From an uncultured Kordiimonas sp. (GTDB taxonomy: Bacteria; Pseudomonadota; Alphaproteobacteria; Sphingomonadales; Kordiimonadaceae): DNA of 64,000 nucleotides. A model generated the notes under the pieces. That model saw nothing but the letters and a program-made list of their open reading frames with translations, was not told where the DNA came from and ran no database searches. The position numbers and the translations under genes are program-made. The stretch is taken from contig CANNDZ010000001.1 in assembly GCA_947503575.1 (NCBI GenBank), positions 1,674,001 through 1,738,000 of the forward strand. Direction: 5' to 3'. Positions 27,352 through 35,731 of this stretch are shown in pieces; position 1 is the first letter of the stretch, and each line of letters starts with the position of its first letter.

Positions 27352-27408
27352 GTTGGTGATGATACGCGGCACCCTTTCCTGACCAAGACCAAGCAGAGGT
27401 ATACTTCC

Positions 27409-27807
27409 ATGAGCAAAGAAAACCTTCAGCGTTGGTATGACTTTATGGAAAACCATAATGAACAGGCGCTGTCTGACATGCTGGCGGATGATGTGGTGTT
27501 CCATTCACCGGTTGTGCATACACCGCAAGAGGGCAAGGCCATCACGTTTGCGTATCTTGCTGCGGCGGGCAAGGTGTTGGGCGGCGATCATTTCCAGTAT
27601 GTGAACGAATTTGTAAGTGATACCGGCGCGGTGATTGAATTTGTTACAGAAATTGATGGTATCAAAATCGATGGCATTGACATGATCACCTGGAATGCTG
27701 ACGGCAAAATCATTGAATTCAAGGTCATGGTCCGGCCTTTGAAAGCCGTGAACAAGGTTCATGAAATGATGGGTCTGATGCTGGAACGGATGAAAGCTGG
27801 CGGCTGA
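27409..27807 (+). CDS. SnoaL/NTF2-like protein
   Basis: A 132-residue cone-fold protein of the SnoaL-like NTF2 superfamily: an N-terminal helix (WYDFMENHNEQAL), then DMLADDVVFHSPVV and a beta-rich half (FVTEIDGIKIDGIDMITWNADGKIIEFKVMVRPLKAV). Such folds bind small hydrophobic ligands or act as ketosteroid isomerase-like enzymes. The specific activity is unknown. AGAGGT lies 9 bases before the ATG. Confidence 0.75.
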   Translation: MSKENLQRWYDFMENHNEQALSDMLADDVVFHSPVVHTPQEGKAITFAYLAAAGKVLGGDHFQYVNEFVSDTGAVIEFVTEIDGIKIDGIDMITWNADGKIIEFKVMVRPLKAVNKVHEMMGLMLERMKAGG

Positions 27808-28032
27808 TACAGCCGACACTGCCACAAACACGTAAACCGGCTCCATATTTCAGCAAAAATATGCGTTCCTGTGCTGCCAGTTTTGACATCCGTCAACATC
27901 GCAGTTTACCGTTTGTTGCAAGGTCCAGGGGTTGATGGGCTGGAATCGACGGACTGAGGTCGATGTAGTGAATTTGACTACTGGGGTTAAAGACTGCCCT
28001 GTCAGGTCGAGGCGCTGGATTTTTGGGGTACC

Positions 28033-28758
28033 ATGAAGCAATTTTTGCGCACTATTATGGATGCACTGCGTGACCTCGCGCCGATTATTCTGGTTATTCT
28101 GTTTTTCCAACTGATTGTTTTGCAACAGCCTTTCCCAACACCAGGGCGTATTTTGCTGGGGCTTGTTGCTGTGGTTCTGGGCCTTGCGCTGTTTATTGAA
28201 GGCCTGCAACAAAGCCTGTTCCCCTTCGGCGAAAACATGGCAGGTGCGTTTGTGCGCAAGGGCAGTGTTTTCTGGCTGCTTACATTTGCTTTTGCCCTTG
28301 GGTTTGGCACAACCGTCGCTGAACCTGCGCTGATTGCGGTATCCAACGAAGCCGCGCGTATTACCGCCAGCGCTGGCATGATTGAGCCTGGCAGCTCCGC
28401 ACAAAATGCTTACGCCCTTGGGCTGCGGGCAACAGTGGCCGTCTCAGTTGGCCTGTCGTTGGTGGTTGGCGTCCTACGCATTCTTAAAGGATGGCCAATT
28501 CACTATATCATCATTGGCGGGTATCTGGTGATTGTTGCGCTCACGCAGTTTGCGCCTAAGGAAATTATCGGTGTCGCTTATGACAGTGGTGGTGTCACCA
28601 CATCGACCATAACTGTGCCGCTTGTCACGGCGCTGGGTATTGGCTTATCGACGATCATCAAGGGGCGCAACCCCATGATCGACGGGTTCGGGCTCATTGC
28701 TTTTGCCAGCCTTTTTCCCGTCGCGTTTGTTCTGGCTTACGGGATGGTGGTTTCGTGA
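28033..28758 (+). CDS. DUF1538 membrane protein, first copy
   Basis: A 241-residue inner-membrane protein with about six hydrophobic segments. The family-specific motifs are [15 protein letters not shown] in the middle and [23 protein letters not shown] near the C terminus. Both recur in the next gene, so the pair is an ancient duplication; in other bacteria the two halves can be fused. DUF1538 proteins are predicted transporters with no firmly known substrate. The stop TGA overlaps the next start, so the two are made together and probably form a heterodimer. Confidence 0.82.
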   Translation: MKQFLRTIMDALRDLAPIILVILFFQLIVLQQPFPTPGRILLGLVAVVLGLALFIEGLQQSLFPFGENMAGAFVRKGSVFWLLTFAFALGFGTTVAEPALIAVSNEAARITASAGMIEPGSSAQNAYALGLRATVAVSVGLSLVVGVLRILKGWPIHYIIIGGYLVIVALTQFAPKEIIGVAYDSGGVTTSTITVPLVTALGIGLSTIIKGRNPMIDGFGLIAFASLFPVAFVLAYGMVVS

Positions 28759-29543
28759 TGGATCAAATTCTCAACAATATCCTGCTGACTGTCCTGTCGA
28801 CTATTCGGGATGTTCTGCCCATTGGCCTGTTGTTGGTGTTCTTCCAGCTTGTCGTCCTAAAGGAAAGAATTCCCAACCTGAAACGCACTATTATAGGGTT
28901 CCTGTATGTCATTGCAGGTCTGGCGCTGTTTTTAATTGGCTTGCAGGAAGCATTGTTTCCGCTGGGTGACATTATGGCCAAACAGCTTACAGACCCGGCC
29001 TTTCTTGCCCCGGGCGGTGATACCAGCGTTACTATCGAATGGTGGCATTATTATTGGGTTTACATCTTCGCAGCCGCCATTGGTTTTTCAACTACCGTGG
29101 CCGAACCGTCGCTTATGGCCGTCGCGATAAAGGCGAACGAAGCCTCAGGGGGTGCCATCAGCCCCTGGGGTTTGCGGATTGCGGTCGCCATTGGCGTGGC
29201 GATCAGCATCGCCCTTGGTGCGTTCCGTATCGTCACCGGAACCCCGCTCGCAGCCTATATGATTGTTGGGTATTTGCTGGTTGTTGTCCAAACCATGTTT
29301 GCGCCCAAAATGATTGTGCCGCTCGCATACGACAGCGGCGGTGTCACCACATCAACGGTTACAGTGCCTCTGGTTACCGCGCTGGGGCTTGGACTTGCGT
29401 CCACCGTTCCCGGGCGCAGCGTGTTGATTGACGGGTTTGGCTTGATCGCGCTGGCAAGCTTGTTCCCGATGATTACGGTCATGGGGTATGCGCAGTTATC
29501 ACATTTTACGGCCCGAAAGCGGGATGACACCAACAAAGATTAG
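28758..29543 (+). CDS. DUF1538 membrane protein, second copy
   Basis: About 261 residues, paralogous to the upstream gene. It repeats the motifs TTVAEPSLMAVAIKANEASGG and [25 protein letters not shown]. The ATG at 28758 overlaps the previous stop by one base; an in-frame GTG at 28755 is an alternative. A P-II-like gene follows after 29 bases. The conserved Glu-Pro and Asp-Ser-Gly-Gly motifs inside hydrophobic segments suggest ion or solute coordination, which is inference. Confidence 0.82.
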   Translation: MDQILNNILLTVLSTIRDVLPIGLLLVFFQLVVLKERIPNLKRTIIGFLYVIAGLALFLIGLQEALFPLGDIMAKQLTDPAFLAPGGDTSVTIEWWHYYWVYIFAAAIGFSTTVAEPSLMAVAIKANEASGGAISPWGLRIAVAIGVAISIALGAFRIVTGTPLAAYMIVGYLLVVVQTMFAPKMIVPLAYDSGGVTTSTVTVPLVTALGLGLASTVPGRSVLIDGFGLIALASLFPMITVMGYAQLSHFTARKRDDTNKD

Positions 29544-29572
29544 ACGGTTAGTATCAAGATGAGGAATTAGAT

Positions 29573-29923
29573 ATGAGATTCAAATTGATCATCGCCCTGG
29601 TGGCGGACGAATACACTGAAAAAGTGATAGACGCTGCGCGCGGTGCGGGCGCAACCGGGGCGACCGTTATCAAAAGTGCCCGGGGGGAAGGCCTAAAACC
29701 AGTGAAGACTTTTCTGGGTCTGACACTGGAAGGTCAGGTGGATGTTATCCTCTATATCGTAGAACAACATCTAAGCCGCAAAATTCTGGAACGTATCGCC
29801 GAAGAGGGCCGTTTTGGGGATAAACCCGGTTCTGGGGTGGTTTTTCAGGTGCCGGTTGAAGATGCAGTTGGCCTTGGTTCCCAACTGGATACAATCAAAC
29901 AAGAAATCGAGGGACAGTTATGA
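29573..29923 (+). CDS. P-II-like regulatory protein of the DUF1538 operon
   Basis: A 116-residue protein with the P-II ferredoxin-like fold. The nucleotide-binding B-loop-like segment GATGATVIKSARGEG and the C-terminal GDKPGSGVVFQVPVEDAVGL correspond to the P-II pattern. The T-loop (about residues 37-55) is short and lacks the uridylylated Tyr of GlnB/GlnK. It is therefore a P-II-like regulator, probably trimeric and binding adenine nucleotides, tied to the adjacent membrane proteins as GlnK is to AmtB. Its stop overlaps the CBS gene start by 4 bases (ATGA). Confidence 0.8.
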   Translation: MRFKLIIALVADEYTEKVIDAARGAGATGATVIKSARGEGLKPVKTFLGLTLEGQVDVILYIVEQHLSRKILERIAEEGRFGDKPGSGVVFQVPVEDAVGLGSQLDTIKQEIEGQL

Positions 29924-30321
29924 GCGACCAAAAATATCTATCCGTTCAGGATGTCATGACATCAGACATTGAAATGATTGATGGCATGACATCAGTGGCT
30001 GACGCACTGGAACGCCTGCGTCGCAAACAGATCAGTTCATTGATTGTGGAGCGCCGGGATGACAGCGACGAGTATGGCATGCTGACGGTCGGTGACATCG
30101 CACGGGGCGTTTTGGTACCAAACCTGTCGGCAGAAAGGGTTAGTGCCTACGAGATTATGACCAAGCCCGTCCTGTCAGTGGATGCTGGTATGAATATTCG
30201 CTATGCGATCCGGCTTTTGACGCGCTTTTCTGTGTCCAGGGCGCTTGTTTTGAACGCTGGCAAGGCGATTGGTATTGTCACCCTGCGCGATATGGTATTG
30301 CGCAGTGCTGAATTCCAGTAG
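29920..30321 (+). CDS. CBS-pair protein
   Basis: A 133-residue stand-alone Bateman module with two CBS domains, about 6-60 (VQDVMTSDIEMIDGMTSVADALERL) and about 72-131 (AYEIMTKPVLSVDAGMNIRYAIRLL, then ALVLNAGKAIGIVTLRDMV). Such modules bind AMP, ATP or similar ligands. As the last gene of the DUF1538/P-II operon, overlapping the P-II gene, it is probably a second nucleotide sensor for the transporter. No terminator is seen directly after it on this strand. Confidence 0.85.
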   Translation: MSDQKYLSVQDVMTSDIEMIDGMTSVADALERLRRKQISSLIVERRDDSDEYGMLTVGDIARGVLVPNLSAERVSAYEIMTKPVLSVDAGMNIRYAIRLLTRFSVSRALVLNAGKAIGIVTLRDMVLRSAEFQ

Positions 30322-30360
30322 GCGCAAGTCTCGGTGGGTTGCGCGGCTTGATCGCCACAT

Positions 30361-30392
30361 AAAAAAAGGGCGGTCAGGAGAGGCCGCCCTTA
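30361..30392 (-). terminator. rho-independent terminator of VOC gene
   Basis: AAGGGCGG and CCGCCCTT form an 8-bp stem with a ten-base loop. On the minus strand the stem is followed by seven T residues, about 90 bases past the VOC-family gene stop. Confidence 0.75.
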
Positions 30393-30481
30393 GGTCTTGG
30401 GGAAGGTTTAGCTTTTGTCTTATTGGGGCTCTAAATTGGAAGTGCTGAGCCCACCTGGGGAGCTTGGTTTATCGCGTGTGT

Positions 30482-30865
30482 TTACGCAGGACCCATGTAA
30501 AAAGCGTTCAGCTTGTTACCGTCCAGATCGCGGAAGTATGCTGCATAAAAAGTACTGTCATCGCCGCCCCTGAGGCCGGGTTCCCCTTCATCGGTTGCAC
30601 CAAGCGATAATGCTTTCTCATAAATCTTATCAACAGTGGTGCGGTCTGGTGCAGCAATAGCAGCCATAACACCGTTGCCAACCGTTGCAGGCTCACCATT
30701 GAAGGGTTTTGCGATAGCAATGCCAGCGCCACCTGGCGTGTTGCCCCATGCAATGAAGCTGTCGTCTTCCCAGACGCGTTTGCCGCCCACGACGCTCAAA
30801 AGCGCGTCATAAAACGCTGTTGCCTTGGCAAAATCATTGGTGCCTACAGAAATGTAACCCAGCAT
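30482..30865 (-). CDS. VOC/glyoxalase-family protein
   Basis: A 127-residue vicinal-oxygen-chelate fold protein. It starts LGYISVGTNDFAKATAFYDALL and ends with FRDLDGNKLNAFYMG, the two ends of the paired beta-alpha-beta-beta-beta modules. The metal-binding residue spacing is not complete enough to assign an enzyme; glyoxalase I and resistance-type proteins share this fold. GGAGGGAC lies directly before the ATG. Single-gene unit with its own terminator. Confidence 0.85.
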   Translation of the reverse strand: MLGYISVGTNDFAKATAFYDALLSVVGGKRVWEDDSFIAWGNTPGGAGIAIAKPFNGEPATVGNGVMAAIAAPDRTTVDKIYEKALSLGATDEGEPGLRGGDDSTFYAAYFRDLDGNKLNAFYMGPA

Positions 30866-31001
30866 TTGTCCCTCCGTGATAGCTGAAATTCTCGTCTGCT
30901 ACAGAATGATATGGAGCGGGGCCTGCATACTTTAAAGTCTTTGCACCGCATAGCAGCCCTACAAAAATGAATGGTTAACTGATCAATTGACCATAGTTTG
31001 A

Positions 31002-31463
31002 TCAAAAACCATTATCATTCAGGAAGGCTTCTATCTTTTCTGGTGTTACCAGACCGGCTTTTCGAGCGGCCTCCCGGCCATTATTATACAGCACCATGGT
31101 GCCTGTATGGCGAAAGGCATAGCGTTCAAGGAATTCTGTATCCCGGTCAAAATCCACGCGAATGGCGCGGATTTCAGGGCCACGCCCCGCAGCATGCAGG
31201 CTCTGAAGGGCACGATGTTGCAGCAGGCAGGTTGGGCACCACGATGCGTACACTTCTACCAGCATGGGCTCGCCGCGTTGCATTAATTCTTCAAATCGTG
31301 GTGCGGAATACTCTTCCCAGCCCGGTAAAATCGGGTCCGAAGGGCGCAGGTTCATATAAATCAGGTTGCCCCACAACAGGATGGCAATCAGTCCGATAAA
31401 GCCAACTTTGGCCCATATTTTTTTGACCAGGGACGGAGCCTGATTATGCGTAGTGTTTTCCAT
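31002..31463 (-). CDS. membrane-anchored thioredoxin-like protein
   Basis: A 153-residue protein: one transmembrane segment (about 19-38), then a periplasmic thioredoxin fold with the redox motif CPTC in EVYASWCPTCLLQH, and the late cis-Pro region replaced by HTGTMVLYNNGREA. It probably reduces or isomerises periplasmic disulfides. The cis-proline usually seen before the fourth strand is not obvious (TGTMVLY), which may change specificity. It is upstream of the VOC gene and downstream of the TRAP genes on the same strand. Confidence 0.8.
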   Translation of the reverse strand: MENTTHNQAPSLVKKIWAKVGFIGLIAILLWGNLIYMNLRPSDPILPGWEEYSAPRFEELMQRGEPMLVEVYASWCPTCLLQHRALQSLHAAGRGPEIRAIRVDFDRDTEFLERYAFRHTGTMVLYNNGREAARKAGLVTPEKIEAFLNDNGF

Positions 31464-31528
31464 GCCAGTTGACTAGCAGCGCACTGGGCTTGCGGCAACT
31501 AAAGCGCGATAAACTTTCTGTCAGGTGT

Positions 31529-33109
31529 TTAGTCTCTGAACAGAAGATCCGGCAGCCACGTCACCAATTCTGGCTCCAGTGAAATCAACAACAGCGCAAT
31601 CACCTGAATAACAACAAAGGGCAAAACCCCCTTATATATGGCGGTTGTTGGCACGTCTTCGGGCACCACGCCGCGCAGGTAAAACAGCGCAAAGCCAAAT
31701 GGCGGGGTCAGAAAGCTGGTTTGAAGGTTCATTGCCATCAACACCCCAAGCCAGATAGGACCGTAAGTGCCATCCATCGCCAGCAGCGCTGGGGCCACCA
31801 CCGGCACAACCACAAAAGTGATTTCTATAAAATCCAGGAAAAATCCCAGTACAAACATCAAAAGCATCACGAGCAAAAGCGCCGTGAACTGCCCGCCCGG
31901 TAGGTTATGCAGCATATTTTCAATAATTTCATCGCCGCCAATGCCCCGGAATGTCAGGGAAAACAGCGATGCGCCAATGAGAATGGCGTAAATCATTGTG
32001 CTGATTCGAACGGTGGAGCGCAGCACATCGCTGAGAACGCCGCTTCTATGGGTGCGCCAAAGGGCGATGCCAAGCCCGGCAAAAAACAGGATCGACAGTA
32101 AAACGGCGGCCCAATAAGCAATTTGGTCACTGCTTGGTACCACTTCGCGGTGCATACGCAGGTCAAAGTTGGTTGAAATCAACAGCAGCAATACAATCGC
32201 GATGATAGAGCCAACCACGATGCGCGGCATAACACCGCCAAGTCGCGATGCCCCGAGGAGAATGGCACCAATAGCGCCCACCGACGCCGCCTCTGTCGGG
32301 GTGGCGATGCCGGTTAGGATAGAGCCTAGCACTGCAACGATCAGGAACAGCGGCGGTAAAAGCGCGAAGAACAGTTTGCGATAGAGAGTGCCGCTTGTGT
32401 CTGTGTCTTGCTCGATAGCGGGCGACGTTTCAGGCCGAAAAACCGCCATGCCGACCTGATACAGGATGTAAAGCCCAACCAGAATAATGCCGGGGATCAG
32501 CGCACCCGCGAACAGTTCGCCCGCGCTCATGGGCACAGGTGAAAACATGCCCTTGTTCAATTGCGCCTGCTGCCAGGCGTTTGACATTACGTCAGCAAGC
32601 AAAATCAGGACAATAGATGGTGGGATGATCTGCCCCAAAGTACCAGCCGCCGCGATAGATCCGGTAGCAAGTGATGTGTCATATCCCCGGCGCATCATGG
32701 TGGGCAGTGACAACAAACCCATGGTGACAACCGTTGCCCCAACAATGCCGGTGGATGCCGCCAACAGCGCGCCAACAATAGTGACAGAGATGCCCAGACC
32801 GCCGCGCAGGGGACCAAACAGTTTGCCCATGCTTTCCAGCAGTTCTTCTGCCACATTGGATTTTTCCAGCATCACACCCATGGTGACAAACAGGGGCACG
32901 GCGAACAAAAGTTCGTTGCGGATCACGCTTCCGAACAGGCGGTTAGGCAGGATTTCAAGGAACGAGAGGTCCATCAAGTCAGTTGCAATGCCAATGCCGC
33001 CAAACAGCAAGCCTGTGCCCGCCAGCGTAAAAGCGACGGGAAACCCGGTCATCAATAAACCCACCAGCGTGACAAACATGGTGATTGTCAGGATGATATT
33101 GATGTCCAT
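31529..33109 (-). CDS. TRAP transporter large permease (DctM type)
   Basis: A 526-residue integral membrane protein, the substrate channel of a sodium-driven tripartite transporter. Family segments include FAVPLFVTMGVMLEKS, GIVGATVVTMGLLSLPTMMRRGYD and the late LDFIEITFVVVPVVAP. It is about 90 residues longer than the classic DctM. The extra part (about residues 300-365) adds two hydrophobic segments in mid-protein. The start codon overlaps the small-permease stop, so translation is coupled. Confidence 0.92.
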   Translation of the reverse strand: MDINIILTITMFVTLVGLLMTGFPVAFTLAGTGLLFGGIGIATDLMDLSFLEILPNRLFGSVIRNELLFAVPLFVTMGVMLEKSNVAEELLESMGKLFGPLRGGLGISVTIVGALLAASTGIVGATVVTMGLLSLPTMMRRGYDTSLATGSIAAAGTLGQIIPPSIVLILLADVMSNAWQQAQLNKGMFSPVPMSAGELFAGALIPGIILVGLYILYQVGMAVFRPETSPAIEQDTDTSGTLYRKLFFALLPPLFLIVAVLGSILTGIATPTEAASVGAIGAILLGASRLGGVMPRIVVGSIIAIVLLLLISTNFDLRMHREVVPSSDQIAYWAAVLLSILFFAGLGIALWRTHRSGVLSDVLRSTVRISTMIYAILIGASLFSLTFRGIGGDEIIENMLHNLPGGQFTALLLVMLLMFVLGFFLDFIEITFVVVPVVAPALLAMDGTYGPIWLGVLMAMNLQTSFLTPPFGFALFYLRGVVPEDVPTTAIYKGVLPFVVIQVIALLLISLEPELVTWLPDLLFRD

Positions 33110-33615
33110 CAGGCACGCCCCCCAAACAGGGTTTGGCCATGGCGGATCAGGTCGGCAATTGCATGCAACGACAGCGTTAGCGCAAACAGCAGCAGTGTTG
33201 ATTTCAGTAAATAAACGAAGGGCAGGCCGCTTGATTCAACGCTGGACTCCTGGATTGCCCAGCTATCGGTTACATAGGGTAGGCTGGCATGCCAGAACAG
33301 CACCAGAAATGGCACCAATAGCAAAAGCGTTCCCAGGAAATTAACCCAGGCTTTGCCGCGCTCGCCCAGCTTGCAATACACCAGGTCGACGCGCACATGC
33401 TCGTCCTTAAACGCGGTGTAGCCCGCACCGCCCAGGAACATCATTGCGTTGATATATTGCAGACTTTCCTGCAACTGGATGCTGCCGGTTGAAAAGACAT
33501 ACACCATCAGCACAACACCAAACTGCACCAACACCAACATAAGCGGCAAGGCTGCAAGGATATGACCGGTTCTGTCCGCAAACCCGTCAAGCTGCCGGAG
33601 GATCGTCTCAAGCAT
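33109..33615 (-). CDS. TRAP transporter small permease (DctQ type)
   Basis: A 168-residue protein with four hydrophobic segments and the family pattern around MMFLGGAGYTAFKDEHVRVDLVY. It forms the small membrane subunit with the DctM-type protein. It sits 8 bases after the binding-protein gene and overlaps dctM by one base, a standard P-Q-M operon. Confidence 0.9.
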   Translation of the reverse strand: MLETILRQLDGFADRTGHILAALPLMLVLVQFGVVLMVYVFSTGSIQLQESLQYINAMMFLGGAGYTAFKDEHVRVDLVYCKLGERGKAWVNFLGTLLLLVPFLVLFWHASLPYVTDSWAIQESSVESSGLPFVYLLKSTLLLFALTLSLHAIADLIRHGQTLFGGRA

Positions 33616-33623
33616 AGGGGTGT

Positions 33624-34790
33624 TTATCCGTCAGACAGGGTGCGGGCGTCCATAAACGCTTTTTCCGCAATATTGCCCCACCGCATGCTGCCGGCCCGTG
33701 CCTGGGTAAAGCTGTCGTATATTCGGCGTGACAGGTCATCATGATTGGCTGTTTCAAGGACCACCTCTGCTGACACGCGGCCTAGTATTTTGAGTATCTC
33801 GTCATCGAATTTTCGCAGTGTAACGCCGTGTTCGTTGATAAGTGTGTCCAGCGAGCGGGCGTTGTTGGCGTTAAATTCCGCCAGCATGACATCGTTTTCC
33901 GTTGCCGTTGCCGCTTCAATCCATGCTTTTTCGGTGGGCGTCATATCATTCCAGATATCTGTATTCAGCCCAAGTGCCAGCGCTGTGCCTGGCTCATGAA
34001 TGCCTGGGTAATAATAATTTTTCACAATGGAATAAAAGCCAAACGCCAGATCGTTCCAGGGGCCAACCCATTCGGTGGCGTCGATGTTGCCCTGGCTCAG
34101 CGCCTGGAAGATTTCGCCGCCTGCTTTGGTAACCGGTGTTGCGCCGACCCGCTTCATCACTTCGCCGCCCAGACCCGGCATGCGGATGCGCAAGCCCTGG
34201 AAGTCTTCAATGGAATTGATTTCCTTGGCAAACCAGCCGCCCATTTGGGTGCCTGAATTGCCCGCCAAAAAGGCTTTCACATTGAACTGACCTGACAGTT
34301 CGTCCCACAGGTCCTGCCCGCCGCCAAATCGTATCCACGAGGTAATCTCAGGCGCTGTCATTCCCATGGGTACAGCGCTGAAAAAATTGAAAGCAGGGGA
34401 CTTGCCCTGCCAATAATATTCGGCACCATGATACATGTCGGCTTTGCCTTGGGATACGGCATCAAACGCTTCCAAAGGGCCTACCAGTTCACCGCCCGCA
34501 TACACGCGGACCGTAATGTTGCCATCAGACAGAGCCTCTATTCGGCGGGCAACCCGCTCAGCCCCTGTGCCAAGGCCTGGGAAATTTTTCGGCCAGGTCG
34601 TCACCATTTTCAGCGTGCGCTTTTTGCTGACAATCGCTGGGCTTCCAGTGGTGTTATCAGACGTGCCGCCGCTGTCACATGCTGCCAGCAACCCTGCCGC
34701 GCCAACCGCTGTTGCGCCTTTCAACAAACGACGGCGGTTCATTTTTTTTGTTGATGCCACCGCTGTCCCACCTTTTTGTTTGTCGCCCAT
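33624..34790 (-). CDS. TRAP transporter substrate-binding protein, TakP-like
   Basis: A 388-residue periplasmic binding protein. It has a twin-arginine-type signal with a lipobox (RRRLLKG, then LLAAC), so it is probably a Tat-exported lipoprotein. The body follows the DctP fold: TTWPKNFPGLGTGAERVARRIE, the conserved Arg in GLRIRMPGLGGEVMKRVGATPV, and EWVGPWNDLAFGFY. The resemblance to TakP suggests 2-oxoacids as ligands, but this is inference. The ATG at 34790 has AAGGGTAAGG upstream. An in-frame GTG at 34811 and an ATG at 34742 are less likely. Confidence 0.88.
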   Translation of the reverse strand: MGDKQKGGTAVASTKKMNRRRLLKGATAVGAAGLLAACDSGGTSDNTTGSPAIVSKKRTLKMVTTWPKNFPGLGTGAERVARRIEALSDGNITVRVYAGGELVGPLEAFDAVSQGKADMYHGAEYYWQGKSPAFNFFSAVPMGMTAPEITSWIRFGGGQDLWDELSGQFNVKAFLAGNSGTQMGGWFAKEINSIEDFQGLRIRMPGLGGEVMKRVGATPVTKAGGEIFQALSQGNIDATEWVGPWNDLAFGFYSIVKNYYYPGIHEPGTALALGLNTDIWNDMTPTEKAWIEAATATENDVMLAEFNANNARSLDTLINEHGVTLRKFDDEILKILGRVSAEVVLETANHDDLSRRIYDSFTQARAGSMRWGNIAEKAFMDARTLSDG

Positions 34791-34974
34791 GACCTTACCC
34801 TTACGTGTCACGATGATGCCCCCACATCTGGCCTACGCCTGTTATCTTGTGTGCTAAGTCCCACGCGGGCGCGGGAATATTGGCGCCAGTATAGAAGCAG
34901 AATGCATGGGGGCAAGCAAAGAGCAGCTAAAAAGCGGCAAACGGCGCTTTCGGTCCGGTCAAATGGCCCTCAGC

Positions 34975-35694
34975 CTAGTCAAAAGGGTACCAGCCATTCG
35001 GCCCCAGCCGTTCCAGTGGCTTGAAGCGGGCCTTATAATTCATTTTGGAACTGTCTTTGACGTAATAGCCCAAATATACATGCGGCTGATTCGCCCGCGC
35101 CGAGCGCAGAATATGATCATGGATCAGATACGTGCCAATAGACCGGCGTTCCATATCCGGGGCGAAGAAACTGTACACCATAGAGAGACCATCGGTCAGC
35201 TCGTCGGTGAGCGCGACCGCAATCAATTCGCCTGTGATGGATTTGCGGTATTCAATCTGCACGGTCTGTACCGGGCTTGATTCGACCATGTCGTCAAATT
35301 CACTTCGGGTCATCCCCGCCATGGACCCGTCACCGTGACGCGCCCCCAAATAGCGGCTCAGCAGGTCAAATTGTTCGTCTGTGGTAACCGGTGGCTTTAC
35401 CTCTGCGCTCAGGTCGGCGTTCAGCTTGGCAATACGTCGCTGTGAGCGGCTGGGCGTATATTGCTGCGCCAGAACCCGAACAGACACACATTCCGCGCAG
35501 GTTTCGCACGCGGGGCGGTATACAACTGTCTGGCTACGTCTGAAGCCCACTTTGCCCAGCGCTTCATTCAGCGCTTCCGCATCCGGGCCTCTCAGTTCCG
35601 TGAAAACCTTGCGTTCTTCCTGCCCCTCAATATAGGGGCAGGGCGACGACGCGGTCACATAGAACTTCGGAAACTGAATGCCTTGGTCGGTCAT
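34975..35694 (-). CDS. bpt: aspartate/glutamate leucyltransferase
   Basis: A 239-residue transferase of the Ate/Bpt family. It adds leucine from leucyl-tRNA to proteins with N-terminal Asp or Glu, marking them for ClpAP. The N-terminal cysteine region (SPCPYIEGQEE, CETCAECVSVRV) and the C-terminal DILRSARANQPHVYLGYYVKDSSKMNYKARFKPLE are diagnostic. It is a single gene between the SLC13 permease and the TRAP operon. Confidence 0.93.
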   Translation of the reverse strand: MTDQGIQFPKFYVTASSPCPYIEGQEERKVFTELRGPDAEALNEALGKVGFRRSQTVVYRPACETCAECVSVRVLAQQYTPSRSQRRIAKLNADLSAEVKPPVTTDEQFDLLSRYLGARHGDGSMAGMTRSEFDDMVESSPVQTVQIEYRKSITGELIAVALTDELTDGLSMVYSFFAPDMERRSIGTYLIHDHILRSARANQPHVYLGYYVKDSSKMNYKARFKPLERLGPNGWYPFD

Positions 35695-35731
35695 ACGGTT
35701 TTATCGCCAGAGGTTAGGGAACGAATGTTGG

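Noticed and set aside
27844-27863. short inverted repeat CATATTT/AAATATG after the SnoaL-like gene
   Set aside because: AT-only stem with no T-tract, too weak to call a terminator.
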